NCBI GenBank assembly: GCA_035554635.1
Contig: DATMIB010000213.1
Span: forward strand, 13,922 to 77,921
Source of the DNA: RPQJ01 sp035554635
GTDB taxonomy: Bacteria; Pseudomonadota; Gammaproteobacteria; Steroidobacterales; Steroidobacteraceae
Reading direction: 5' to 3'
Length of the DNA: 64,000 bases
The notes under the pieces are model-generated. The model saw only the letters and a list, made by a program, of their open reading frames with translations, made no database searches and had not been told where the DNA came from. Every line of letters begins with the position of its first letter. The stretch's first letter is position 1. Of this stretch, positions 1 through 8,246 are shown piece by piece. A program made the position numbers and the translations under genes.

Positions 1-2157
1 ACCGAGAAGAGTGGCTACCTCACGCTCGGCTCGAGCAGCGAGAAGACCAACATCACGTTCTCGGCCGAGTGGAAGAAGAGCGATCCGCTGCTGCAGAAGG
101 ATCGCAGCTGGGGCAAGGGCATCTTCCGCACCAACAGCTTCGCCGGTTCGATCTACGATCCGTTGAGCGACGCCGACGCGGTGTTCTACCACCTCGACCC
201 GGCCCTGAACGCGCCGGACGGTTCGCTGAACCTCTCGATCGCCGATCACGCGCTGGCCGGTTACTCGGGCCCGCTCGAGAGCAACGCGAACTACTTCGAC
301 CTGGCCGAGAAGCCCACGATGATCCTTGCCGCCGAGCGCAAGAGCGTCGTGATGGCCTGGGACCACACGATCAACGACAACGCGCAGCTGTTCGGCGACT
401 TCCTGGTCTCGAACACCGACACGACGTCGCAGCTCAACGCGCAGCCGGTGAGCGGCCTGGTCAAGGCGGACAACCCGTTCAACCCGTTCAACCAGGACGT
501 GGTCGTCACGAACCGCTTCGTCGACTTCCCGCGCGTCTACAACACGGTCTCGACCGGCTGGCGCAGCGTGTTCGGCGTCCGCGGCGACATCGTGGGCTCG
601 TGGAAGTACGAAGTTGCCGGTAACTGGAACTACTCGACCAGCGACCATCGCAATCCTGGCCTGATCGACACGGTTGCCTACAACGCTGCCGTCGCCGCCA
701 ACAAGTACAACCCGTTTGCGCGTCAGCAGGCCCCGGGCGTGCTCGAGAGCTTCCAGGGCGAGGCGTTCGAGAAGTACACCAGCAGCCTCTACGCGTACGA
801 CTTCAAGGTGTCCGGTGAACTGTTCGACCTGCCGGCCGGTGCCGTGATGCTTGCCGTCGGCGCCGACACCCGCGAAGAGCAGTTGTCGTTCACGAACGAC
901 CGCAACTCGCGCGAAGGTCTGTGGCTGCAGGCGACGCCGACGAGCCCGTTCAAGAACAAGATGCAGAGCCAGGGCTACTACGCCGAAATGCGCGTGCCGG
1001 TGTTCTCGCCGGACTTCAACGCGCCGGGCTTCTACGCCCTCGACCTGACGCTCGCCGGTCGCCAGGAGGTCTACACGACGACGGACGACCCGTTCGTGCC
1101 GAAGTTCGGCTTCCGCTGGCAGCCGTTCGGCGAGACGTTCGCGGTTCGCGGCAGCTACTCGGAGTCGTTCACGGCCCCGTCGATCTACGAGCTGTATGGC
1201 CCGATCGGCCGTGGTTTCACGTCGAGCACGCGCCTGCTCCGCTACAACGCGGACGGTTCGCCGCGCGACGCGGACGCAAACGGCGAGCAGGACCTGGACA
1301 CGGCGACGCAGTACCGCAGCCAGACCGGCTCGAACACCGAACTCGATCCGTCGACCTCGAAGAACTGGTCGGTGGGCCTCGAGTGGAAGCCGGAAGGCGC
1401 GCTGCAGGGCCTCAACGTCAAGGTCGACTACTGGTCGATCAAGGAAGAGGACATCGTCGGCACGCTGCCGTCTTCGATCGTGCTGCAGTCGGTTGAAGCG
1501 CTGGGCGCGGCCTCGCCGTACGCGAGCCTCGTCCGTCGCGGCACGTCGGCCGCCGGTGAAGTCTACTTCGGCACCGGCACGCCGGTCTCGTCGCCGGGCG
1601 AAATCACCGCAGCGGTTGGCGACACGGTGTGGCTGAGCAACGGCAACATCAACCTCGGCAGCATCGAGCAGGACGGCCTCGACCTGCGCGTCGCCTACGC
1701 CTACGACACCGATTCGCTCGGCACCTTCTCGGCGCAGTTGAACACGACCTTCCTGTTCAACTACGACCAGCAGGACGTCCCGACGGAGCCGGCGATCCCG
1801 CTGGCGGGCGTGTACCACGACGACTACGGCCTGTTCCCGGACTACCGTGCGTTCATGCAGTTCGGCTGGGCGAAGAACGCCTGGCGCGCTGGCGTGAATG
1901 CCCAGTACATCCCGTCGCTGGATGACGCCACGTTCGGCGAGCCGTACGGCAAGATCGACGACTACCTGACCTGGGACGTGCAGTTCGGCTACGACTTCAC
2001 CGACCTGGGCTTCAACCTGTCGTTGACGGCCGCGGTGAACAACGTGACCGACGAGGAACCGGTGTACATCGAGTCCGAAGGCAACCAGAGCCGCGACATC
2101 TCCAACTACGACCCGATCGGCCGCTTCTACTACGTGGAAATGGCTTACAAGTTCTAA
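1..2157 (+). CDS. TonB-dependent receptor, C-terminal part (5' truncated by window)
   Basis: Outer-membrane TonB-dependent transporter. The frame is open from base 1, so signal peptide, TonB box and plug lie outside the window; about 718 codons of barrel remain. Receptor signatures near the end are a VNNVTDEEP segment and a terminal aromatic residue (AYKF), the barrel-end signal read by the BAM complex. Its last strand (YDPIGRFYYVEMAYKF) resembles that of the receptor at 2391-5222 (YDVVGRYFYGMLRAKF), so the two are probably paralogues of one receptor class, lying tail to tail. A strong hairpin terminator follows. The substrate (siderophore, glycan, peptide) cannot be read from the sequence. 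The true start is upstream of the window. Confidence 0.93.
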   Translation, partial: TEKSGYLTLGSSSEKTNITFSAEWKKSDPLLQKDRSWGKGIFRTNSFAGSIYDPLSDADAVFYHLDPALNAPDGSLNLSIADHALAGYSGPLESNANYFDLAEKPTMILAAERKSVVMAWDHTINDNAQLFGDFLVSNTDTTSQLNAQPVSGLVKADNPFNPFNQDVVVTNRFVDFPRVYNTVSTGWRSVFGVRGDIVGSWKYEVAGNWNYSTSDHRNPGLIDTVAYNAAVAANKYNPFARQQAPGVLESFQGEAFEKYTSSLYAYDFKVSGELFDLPAGAVMLAVGADTREEQLSFTNDRNSREGLWLQATPTSPFKNKMQSQGYYAEMRVPVFSPDFNAPGFYALDLTLAGRQEVYTTTDDPFVPKFGFRWQPFGETFAVRGSYSESFTAPSIYELYGPIGRGFTSSTRLLRYNADGSPRDADANGEQDLDTATQYRSQTGSNTELDPSTSKNWSVGLEWKPEGALQGLNVKVDYWSIKEEDIVGTLPSSIVLQSVEALGAASPYASLVRRGTSAAGEVYFGTGTPVSSPGEITAAVGDTVWLSNGNINLGSIEQDGLDLRVAYAYDTDSLGTFSAQLNTTFLFNYDQQDVPTEPAIPLAGVYHDDYGLFPDYRAFMQFGWAKNAWRAGVNAQYIPSLDDATFGEPYGKIDDYLTWDVQFGYDFTDLGFNLSLTAAVNNVTDEEPVYIESEGNQSRDISNYDPIGRFYYVEMAYKF

Positions 2158-2184
2158 TAGATCGGAAGCGCACTCAGCGCACTG

Positions 2185-2217
2185 AGGGCCGGCCCGCAAG
2201 GGCCGGCCCTTTTTCTT
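2185..2217 (+). terminator. Rho-independent terminator of the first TonB receptor gene
   Basis: A perfect 11-bp stem (2185-2195 with 2200-2210, AGGGCCGGCCC) closes on a GCAA tetraloop and is followed by TTTTCTTT. It starts 28 bases after the stop codon. Confidence 0.92.
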
Positions 2218-2332
2218 TGGTGATCCCCAGGCAACCGAACCACTCCTGGATAGGCCCAGCGATGAGGCCGCGACAGCTCGGTGCCTCCGCCATCCATCGG
2301 ATGCTCGTCCGAAAAGCGCGGGATGACCCATG

Positions 2333-2361
2333 AAAAAGGGGCGGCTCTTTCGAACCGCCCC
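2333..2361 (-). terminator. Rho-independent terminator of the second TonB receptor gene
   Basis: Read on the minus strand, a GGGGCGG-centred stem of 9 bp (arms 2353-2361 and 2338-2346, one G-T wobble) is followed by TTTTT (2337-2333). It lies 30 bases after the stop of the minus-strand receptor, so each convergent receptor gene has its own terminator. Confidence 0.88.
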
Positions 2362-2390
2362 CGTTTTCACTGCGACCGGTCGGTCGTCGA

Positions 2391-5222
2391 TCAGAACTTC
2401 GCGCGGAGCATGCCGTAGAAGTAACGACCGACCACGTCGTACGTACCCGGGTCGGTGTTCTGGTCGATGCCGAGCTGGATCAGTTCCGGCTCCTCGTCGA
2501 ACAGGTTGTTCACGCCGACCGACAGTTCGAACGCGTCGTTGATGTTCCAGTTTGCGCTGAGGTCGTTGTAGAACTTCGAGCCGATCGTGCCGAAGCAGGG
2601 CTTGTACTCGTCGCCGTCGGGGTTGCAGTTGCCCTCGCCGAACGCCGGGATGTCACCCTGGTTGATCATCGAGTCTATGTAGTTCAGCTGCCAGCTCACC
2701 GTGATCGGGCCGATCGGGGCGCTCACGCGCAGGTTCGCCTTCCATTCCGGGAACGAGCCCGCAATGTTGTAGGCGCCCGACGAACCCTTGTACTCGATGC
2801 CGTCGAGCGTGTAGCTGTCGAGGTACGTGGTCAGCAGCGTCACGTGGACGTCGTTGAACACCGGGATGACGTAGTTGACCTGCAGGTCGACACCCTTGGT
2901 GCGCAGCTCCGACTCGTTGACCGTCGGCGCGTTGATCTTCATTTCGCCTGCGTCGTTACGGTAGACCAACGGCAGGTCGAGCGGGCCGAAGTGGCACGCC
3001 GAGCTGTTCAGGTCGAGCGAGGCGAAGCACGCGTCGATGATGCCCGAGACGCCACCGTTCAACGTGTTGATGTAGTCGTCGACCTTGATGTCGTAGTAGT
3101 CGAGCGAGACGCTGAGTCCTTCGACGAAGGCCGGCGTGAACACGAGGCCCAACGTATACGTGTCCGAAGTTTCCTCGCTCAGGTCGGGCGAACCGAAGAA
3201 GAACGCTTCGACCTGCGAGTTCGGCTGGATGTAGTTCTCCGGGTTCGCAATGCCCTGCGCCTGGCAGAACGCGTAGACGTCCGGGTCGTCCGCCTGCTGG
3301 AGTTCCGCGCACGGGTCGGTGTAGACCGGGAAGCCCTGGTCACCGGCCTGCACCAGCTCGAAGATGCTCGGCGCACGGACCGAGCGCTGGTACATGCCCC
3401 GGGCGCGGAAGCTGTCGTTGAACGCCCAGTTCAGGCCTGCCTTGTAGGCCTCGACGCCGCCGACCGAAGAGTAGTCGGAGTAGCGGTAGCCGAGTTCGAG
3501 CGACAGGTCCTGGATTGCCGGCACGTCCTTCACAAGCGGCACGGCGGCCTCGATATAGAGCTCGGTCACGTCGAAGCTGCCCTTGACCGGCTGCTGCGCA
3601 TTGAAGCCGAGGATGTCTCCGCTCTGCTTGTTGATGTCCGGACGGAAGTCCGTCTGGTCCTTGCGGATCTCGGCGCCGAACGCGAAGCCCAGGGGACCGG
3701 CCGGCAGGTCGACCAGCGTGCCGTTGATCGCGCCCGCAAACAGGCTGCGCTTGAAGACCTGCGAATCGGCAAAGTTCAGGCGGATGAAGTCCGCCGCTTC
3801 CTGCGAGATCGTGCCGACGCCGAACGGATTGACGCCCACGCAGTTCGGGACGAACTTGACGTAGTCCTCGGGGCAGCCCGCGATCCCGGCCTCGAACCTC
3901 GACCGCGACACGTCGTTGCGCGTGTAGTTGTCGAAGTCGTTGTAGCCGTACAGGTAGTACGCGTCGTATTCCCAGTCCTTGAAGGCGAGGCTGCCCTTCA
4001 CGCCGGTCGTGATCTGGAACAGGCTCGAGCTGTTCTCCTGCTGGCGCGGACCCATCTCGACCATGCGGCGACGGAAGATCAGGTCGGCGTTCGGGTCCTC
4101 ACGCGTCGCGGCCAGCGCCTGCATGTCTGCCGAGAGGAACGGGCTCGTCGCGGCTACGCGGACCGAGGTCGCTGGCGTCGGTGCGAGCTGCAGCGAGTTC
4201 TGGCTGTTCACGTACAGCAGGTCCGTATAGACCTCGGCGTGTTCGTTGAACGTGTAGTGGCCGATGCCACCGAGTGTCCAGCGGTCCGCCGGTGTCTGCA
4301 GGAAGTTGACCGGAGCGAAGTTGTACCGGTCGCCGACGCCGTCGTTGAACTCGGCCAGGTTGCTGTTGAAGCGACGGATCGTCCCGTCCGCTTCCTGCAC
4401 CCAGTTGCTGTTGGCCGCGACGCCGCCGTAGGCACCGAACGGGTTCGGTGCGGCATTGTCGAAGCGGCCCGCGACGCCCGTGACCGAGCCCGCCGTTGCC
4501 GCCTGCGCGCCGAGAATGTGGTAGTAGCCGTAGTCGACACGCGTGTACGAGCGGTCGGCCTGAAGGATCGAGTCGCGCCGGTTGTAGCTCGCGAACCCCG
4601 TGAAATTGCCCTTGCCGTCCGCGAAGTTGCCACCCATCGTGAAATCGATGTTGTGCTCGGCGCCGTCGCCACGGTCGGACACGCCATACTGGTAACCGAC
4701 GCTGGCGCCTTCGTAGTCGTCCTTGAGGATGAAGTTCACGACGCCGGCGAGAGCGTCGGAGCCGTACACCGCGGAGGCGCCGCCGGTCACGACTTCGACG
4801 CGCTCGATGAGCTGCGTCGGAACGTTGTTGAGGTCGGTGCGGCCCGTGGTCGTCGACGGCGTCAGGCGGCGGCCGTTCACGAGCACGAGCGTGCGCGTCG
4901 GGCCGAGACCGCGAAGGTCGACGGTCGCCGTACCGTCTGCAGGGTTGTTCGAAGTCGCCGTGAAACCGGGGACCACCTGCGGCAGCGTGTTGAGCACCTG
5001 GTCGACCGTCGTCGCACCGACCGATGCGATGACGTCCGCCCCGACGGTGGCGACGGGGCTGACTTCCTCGAAATCGCGAACACGAATGCGCGAACCGGTC
5101 ACCACGATCTGCTCGAGCTCGGCTTCCTGCGCGTTTGCGACAGGGGCCGGCACGGATGCGGCGGTGGCACCGGCGACCAGCAGTGCGAAATGCACTGCAC
5201 GTGCGATGTTGCTGTTGGCCAT
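2391..5222 (-). CDS. TonB-dependent receptor (943 aa)
   Basis: Complete outer-membrane TonB-dependent transporter. A Sec signal peptide covers roughly residues 1-31 (ends PVANAQ-A). A TonB-box-like segment EQIVVTGSRI follows, then the plug domain (about 40-155, with VLVNGRR and GGASAVYGSDALAGVVNFI) and a 22-strand-type barrel ending in RAKF. I start at the ATG at 5222 because AGGAGA lies five bases upstream; a TTG directly before it is also in frame. The sequence type (VTGSRI..., long loops) is common in Xanthomonadales and sphingomonads, where such receptors take up glycans, peptides or siderophores; the substrate is not evident. No Fur-like or sigma/anti-sigma genes are adjacent. Confidence 0.95.
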   Translation of the reverse strand: MANSNIARAVHFALLVAGATAASVPAPVANAQEAELEQIVVTGSRIRVRDFEEVSPVATVGADVIASVGATTVDQVLNTLPQVVPGFTATSNNPADGTATVDLRGLGPTRTLVLVNGRRLTPSTTTGRTDLNNVPTQLIERVEVVTGGASAVYGSDALAGVVNFILKDDYEGASVGYQYGVSDRGDGAEHNIDFTMGGNFADGKGNFTGFASYNRRDSILQADRSYTRVDYGYYHILGAQAATAGSVTGVAGRFDNAAPNPFGAYGGVAANSNWVQEADGTIRRFNSNLAEFNDGVGDRYNFAPVNFLQTPADRWTLGGIGHYTFNEHAEVYTDLLYVNSQNSLQLAPTPATSVRVAATSPFLSADMQALAATREDPNADLIFRRRMVEMGPRQQENSSSLFQITTGVKGSLAFKDWEYDAYYLYGYNDFDNYTRNDVSRSRFEAGIAGCPEDYVKFVPNCVGVNPFGVGTISQEAADFIRLNFADSQVFKRSLFAGAINGTLVDLPAGPLGFAFGAEIRKDQTDFRPDINKQSGDILGFNAQQPVKGSFDVTELYIEAAVPLVKDVPAIQDLSLELGYRYSDYSSVGGVEAYKAGLNWAFNDSFRARGMYQRSVRAPSIFELVQAGDQGFPVYTDPCAELQQADDPDVYAFCQAQGIANPENYIQPNSQVEAFFFGSPDLSEETSDTYTLGLVFTPAFVEGLSVSLDYYDIKVDDYINTLNGGVSGIIDACFASLDLNSSACHFGPLDLPLVYRNDAGEMKINAPTVNESELRTKGVDLQVNYVIPVFNDVHVTLLTTYLDSYTLDGIEYKGSSGAYNIAGSFPEWKANLRVSAPIGPITVSWQLNYIDSMINQGDIPAFGEGNCNPDGDEYKPCFGTIGSKFYNDLSANWNINDAFELSVGVNNLFDEEPELIQLGIDQNTDPGTYDVVGRYFYGMLRAKF

Positions 5223-5431
5223 CAAGATCTCCTCTCCTCGTGGGCGTACTGCCTAAGCGTTTATTGCTGTTGGTTCGAGCCCGGTTGCGTGAATGCCACG
5301 AACGACTTGGAAACCGGCGAAGGCGGCTAGGGTGCAATAAGCGCAGCGGGCAGTTCTCGTCGCAGGCGACGAGCCGACGGCTCGATGCGACGAGCCGTTG
5401 AGGAGGGAGGCGGTGTTGGTCGGTCGATCGC

Positions 5432-5962
5432 TCAGCGGGTGCAGGAAGTCCCGGTTCGCGGCCAGCCCCTGTCGAGACGCAGCACACGATCGCCGATGGC
5501 GATGCCGTGCGTCGCGACGGCGCCGGCTTTCAATTCGACGACGAGCGTCACCGGCTTGCGCGATTCGATCGTTGCCAGCGAGCCGGGCTCGGCACGCTCC
5601 TTGATCGTGACGATGCAGCCCTGCCTGTCCACGAACAGGATGTCGAGCGACAGCAAAGTGTTCTTCATCCACATCGCGACGTGCTGCGGCGGCTCGTAGA
5701 TGAAGATCATGGCCTGGTCGGGCCGCACCTGGTCGTCGCGAACGAACATGAAGCCCTGCTCGCGCTCCGCGACCGATTCCGCGCGCCATGCCTCGAACAG
5801 GGCGCGACGAAAGCTCGAGCGCGTCTCGATCGCGATGCGTTCGCCCGGAAATGCGCTGAGTGGTACGGCCGTGGCCGCGCTGGGTGCGGCACGCGGAGTG
5901 GCAGGGCAGCAGAGGATCAGCAGTGCGACGGTGGACAGCCGCAATGCGCTGGCGATGGACAT
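5432..5962 (-). CDS. DUF192 family secreted protein
   Basis: A 176-residue protein with a Sec-type signal peptide (first ~28 residues, hydrophobic STVALLILCC, then ATPRAAPSA). The remainder fits DUF192: REQGFMFV near residue 67, MIFIY, then MWMKNTLLSLDILFVD and an ERAEPGS segment. DUF192 proteins are small beta-rich exported proteins without an agreed biochemical role. The ATG at 5962 gives the signal peptide at the N-terminus; a GAAGGAA stretch lies about 13 bases upstream. The upstream lipoprotein gene ends four bases before this start, so the two are very likely one transcript. Confidence 0.85.
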   Translation of the reverse strand: MSIASALRLSTVALLILCCPATPRAAPSAATAVPLSAFPGERIAIETRSSFRRALFEAWRAESVAEREQGFMFVRDDQVRPDQAMIFIYEPPQHVAMWMKNTLLSLDILFVDRQGCIVTIKERAEPGSLATIESRKPVTLVVELKAGAVATHGIAIGDRVLRLDRGWPRTGTSCTR

Positions 5963-5966
5963 GAGT

Positions 5967-6608
5967 TCAGGGTTCCTTCGGATGCTCGACGATGGCCTCG
6001 ACGTCGAAACGCGAGACCAGCACGGAGCCCTCGGCACTGCCGAGCGCGCGTGCCGGCTGCGTGCAGTAGCCGCGGCCCGACAGCCGGTATCGACCGGCGG
6101 CGCCGTCGATCGGTTCCTGCACGACCGCCTCGAGCGCGCACTTGTCGTCGCCCTGCGTCGCATAGAACTCGCCCGATCCCTCGCGCACGATCGTGATGCT
6201 GGCCGGCAGATGACGTTCCTGCCGGGCCTGCGGTGCGATGGCGACACCGACGATCACGAGCAGCGTGTCTCTGCCGGCCTTGCCCTTGTAGACGAGACGC
6301 AGACCGTCGCCGCCCGGGCGCGCACCGCCGATGCATTGCGGCTGCGCGGGCGCGGCCCAGTCGATTTCGGCATCGATGACGCCCTGCAGCCGCGCACGCA
6401 GCGAACCTTCATCGGCGGGCCGGCACAACGCCTGCGCCGCATCGAGCGCCGCTGGCTGCGTCGACTGTTCCGTCGCGATGTCGTTGGGCACTGCCGCGCG
6501 GTTTCCGGATCCGCTGGTCCGCGCATCCGGCACGTCGGCGACGCCGCAACCCGAGACGAGGAGGGCGCACAGCGCCGCTGTCACTGCCCTGACCCGGGCT
6601 GCGCCCAC
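5967..6608 (-). CDS. Putative lipoprotein of unknown function
   Basis: I do not recognise the family. From a GTG at 6608 the product is 213 residues, with a short basic n-region, a hydrophobic stretch and a lipobox (LLVSGC), so it is probably lipid-anchored. The mature part has no repeats or membrane segments and contains several cysteines (GYCTQP, DDKCALE, LCRPAD), compatible with periplasmic disulphides. The start is uncertain: GTG codons at 6617, 6608 and 6584 are all in frame, and the frame stays open upstream through the tandem hairpin repeats at 6611-6720, which I judge to be noncoding. The gene ends four bases before the DUF192 start. Confidence 0.6.
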   Translation of the reverse strand: MGAARVRAVTAALCALLVSGCGVADVPDARTSGSGNRAAVPNDIATEQSTQPAALDAAQALCRPADEGSLRARLQGVIDAEIDWAAPAQPQCIGGARPGGDGLRLVYKGKAGRDTLLVIVGVAIAPQARQERHLPASITIVREGSGEFYATQGDDKCALEAVVQEPIDGAAGRYRLSGRGYCTQPARALGSAEGSVLVSRFDVEAIVEHPKEP

Positions 6609-6610
6609 TG

Positions 6611-6720
6611 CCCTCACCCGACCTGCGGTCGACCTCTCCCGCGGAGGCGGGAGAGGTGAGGAGGCCGGAGCCCTCACCCGACCTGCGATCGACCTCTCCC
6701 GCGGAGGCGGGAGAGGTGAA
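6611..6720. repeat. Tandem pair of CTCTCCC hairpin repeats (family A, copy 1)
   Basis: Two copies (6611-6660 and 6671-6720) in a 60-base period differ at only a couple of positions. Each has CCCTCACCCGACCT then an 11-bp hairpin ACCTCTCCCGC/GCGGGAGAGGT with a GGAG loop. They lie between two minus-strand genes. Related elements occur at 22790, 31497, 49693, 52841 and 55362. Confidence 0.88.
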
Positions 6721-6723
6721 GCA

Positions 6724-7665
6724 TCAAGCGGCCGCAGCGGCTTCGCCTGCGGGCATGGTTTCGTCGCTCGTCGGCGCGGGTCGGACGAGCAGGAACTTTG
6801 CCAATTGGCCATGCAGATAGCCGATGCCCCGCGAAAGATGCAACGTGACGGTGAGCAGCACTATCCCCAAGATCGAAATCAGTGGCAACAAGGCGGGGTG
6901 CGGCGACTGGACGGTGCCGTCGATCGTGACCAGGCCCGCGTGCCACAGCAGCACCACGATCGGTGCGGCAAACAGCGCGAGCGAGACCACGACACCCACG
7001 ACCGCGAACGTGAAGTAGAACACGCCGAGCGGCAGCATCAGGAACAGGTACAGCAGCGTGCCCCAGGTGCGCGGGTCCTTGATCATCTCGACGATGCGCG
7101 CCCACCAGCCGAGCGGCGGCCCCGGATGCACCGGGCGTCGCGGCATGCGCGTGCCGAGCATCGACTCGACGATGCGGCCCTCCGCCAGCGCGAGCACGCG
7201 CGCGGCACCGATGAACAGCAGGAAAAACGGCACGCCGACGATCAGCACCGCAAACCCCACGGTCAGTGCGGCGCCCGTCGTTGCGAACGTGAAATAGAGA
7301 ATGCCCGTCGCCAGCGCGAGCAGCATGTACGCGACGCTCAGGTAGGCGCGTGGATCGGCGTAGACCGCGAAGAACCGCCCGAGTGCAGAATGCTTGGGCT
7401 TCGGCGGCGGCGTGCGCAGTGCCGCCTGCACGCGCGCCTCGTTGGTGCGGTACGCGTCGGCGACTTCCGCCGGCGCGCCGTAGCTCGCCACGATCCGGCT
7501 CAGGACGGCTTCCTGCGTCTCCCCGGGCGTCTGCGCGAGTTCCGCGCGCAGGTGTTCTTCGGCGTCGTAGAGCGCGTCCTGCACGAGTGCCGGGTCGGCC
7601 CCCTGCAGTTCGGCGCGGAGCAGGTCGAGGTATTGCTCCACGGTGCGCGGAGTCGCGGCCGTCAT
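6724..7665 (-). CDS. PadR-associated membrane protein with HAAS/sensor-like domains
   Basis: A 313-residue membrane protein. Residues ~5-75 resemble the HAAS region found next to PadR regulators (TVEQYLDLLRAELQG... LVQDALYDAEEHLRAEL). Then come two similar membrane blocks, each preceded by a KDPRTW/ADPRAY-type segment and holding paired helices (about 105-165 and 190-260), like the duplicated putative sensor fold. The ATG at 7665 has AGGAGA seven bases upstream and overlaps the stop of the PadR gene (ATGA), so the pair is translationally coupled. By analogy it may respond to envelope stress, with PadR controlling the pair. Exact function unknown. Confidence 0.72.
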   Translation of the reverse strand: MTAATPRTVEQYLDLLRAELQGADPALVQDALYDAEEHLRAELAQTPGETQEAVLSRIVASYGAPAEVADAYRTNEARVQAALRTPPPKPKHSALGRFFAVYADPRAYLSVAYMLLALATGILYFTFATTGAALTVGFAVLIVGVPFFLLFIGAARVLALAEGRIVESMLGTRMPRRPVHPGPPLGWWARIVEMIKDPRTWGTLLYLFLMLPLGVFYFTFAVVGVVVSLALFAAPIVVLLWHAGLVTIDGTVQSPHPALLPLISILGIVLLTVTLHLSRGIGYLHGQLAKFLLVRPAPTSDETMPAGEAAAAA

Positions 7666-8090
7666 GACGGAATCTCCTGTGCGGCGGGCGCTGGTGGTGG
7701 TTGGACGATGGTGTCGACGAAAGTGCGTGTGACCAGCCACGTCTCGCGCCACGCCGCGAGCACTTCGCGACCGAGCGGCGTGATGCGGTAGTAACGGCGG
7801 GGCGGGCCGGAGTACGAGGGCACGACATGGCTGGACAGCAGCCCGGCGCTGCTCATGTTGCGGAGCACGGGGTAAAGCGCGCCTTGCTTGAACGGCGCGG
7901 CCGGCAAGGTGTCCGCGCTCAGCCGCTTGGCGATCTCGTAGCCGTACAGGTCGGCATCGGCCTCGGCGAGCACCGAGAGCAACACCAGCGACGTGAGCCC
8001 GGCGCTCAGTTCGCGCTGGAATTTCCGGGCCTGGTTCTCGGCGGACGGCTCGGTTTCCGCCGGGATCGTCGCACTGAGTTCCCGCGACAT
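7662..8090 (-). CDS. PadR family transcriptional regulator
   Basis: A 142-residue winged-helix repressor of the PadR type. The helix-turn-helix spans about residues 25-100 (ELSAGLTSLVLLSVL, LYGYEIAKRL, FKQGALYPVLRNM, wing YSGPPRRYYRITPLG), followed by a helical dimerisation segment. The ATG at 8090 has AGGGAG nine bases upstream; a GTG at 8099 would put that site too close. The gene leads a two-gene operon with the membrane protein. A dyad at 8136-8154 overlaps a plausible -35 element, suggesting autoregulation. The inducer is unknown. Confidence 0.9.
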   Translation of the reverse strand: MSRELSATIPAETEPSAENQARKFQRELSAGLTSLVLLSVLAEADADLYGYEIAKRLSADTLPAAPFKQGALYPVLRNMSSAGLLSSHVVPSYSGPPRRYYRITPLGREVLAAWRETWLVTRTFVDTIVQPPPAPAAQEIPS

Positions 8091-8135
8091 GCGGTGCACT
8101 CCCTTGTTCGGTTAGCCATATTAAGCACCGAGCAC

Positions 8136-8154
8136 TATTGTGAAGTCAACAATA
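8136..8154 (-). promoter_or_regulatory. Candidate PadR operator overlapping the padR promoter
   Basis: A perfect inverted repeat TATTGT-N7-ACAATA. On the minus strand its centre holds TTGACT (8149-8144), usable as a -35 box, with CTTAAT 18 bases downstream as a weak -10. A repressor bound here would block transcription of its own operon. The AT-rich stretch stands out in this GC-rich chromosome. Confidence 0.5.
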
Positions 8155-8246
8155 TTGGTTATCGGCCGATACGAGCGCGCCGCTGTGGTACTTCGTGACC
8201 ACGCGACTCTGTAACATCGGGCCACGTCTCTCGGGAGCAGCCGCGG

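Noticed and set aside
2844..5330. 828-codon open frame on the plus strand, antisense to the TonB receptor
   Set aside because: Arg/Val/Asp-rich shadow of a real gene, with no family similarity; caused by high GC at third codon positions.
6611..6720. Tandem 60-base repeat considered as a CRISPR array
   Set aside because: Only two units, near-identical throughout with no unique spacers, and related copies lie singly at other gene ends; no cas genes.
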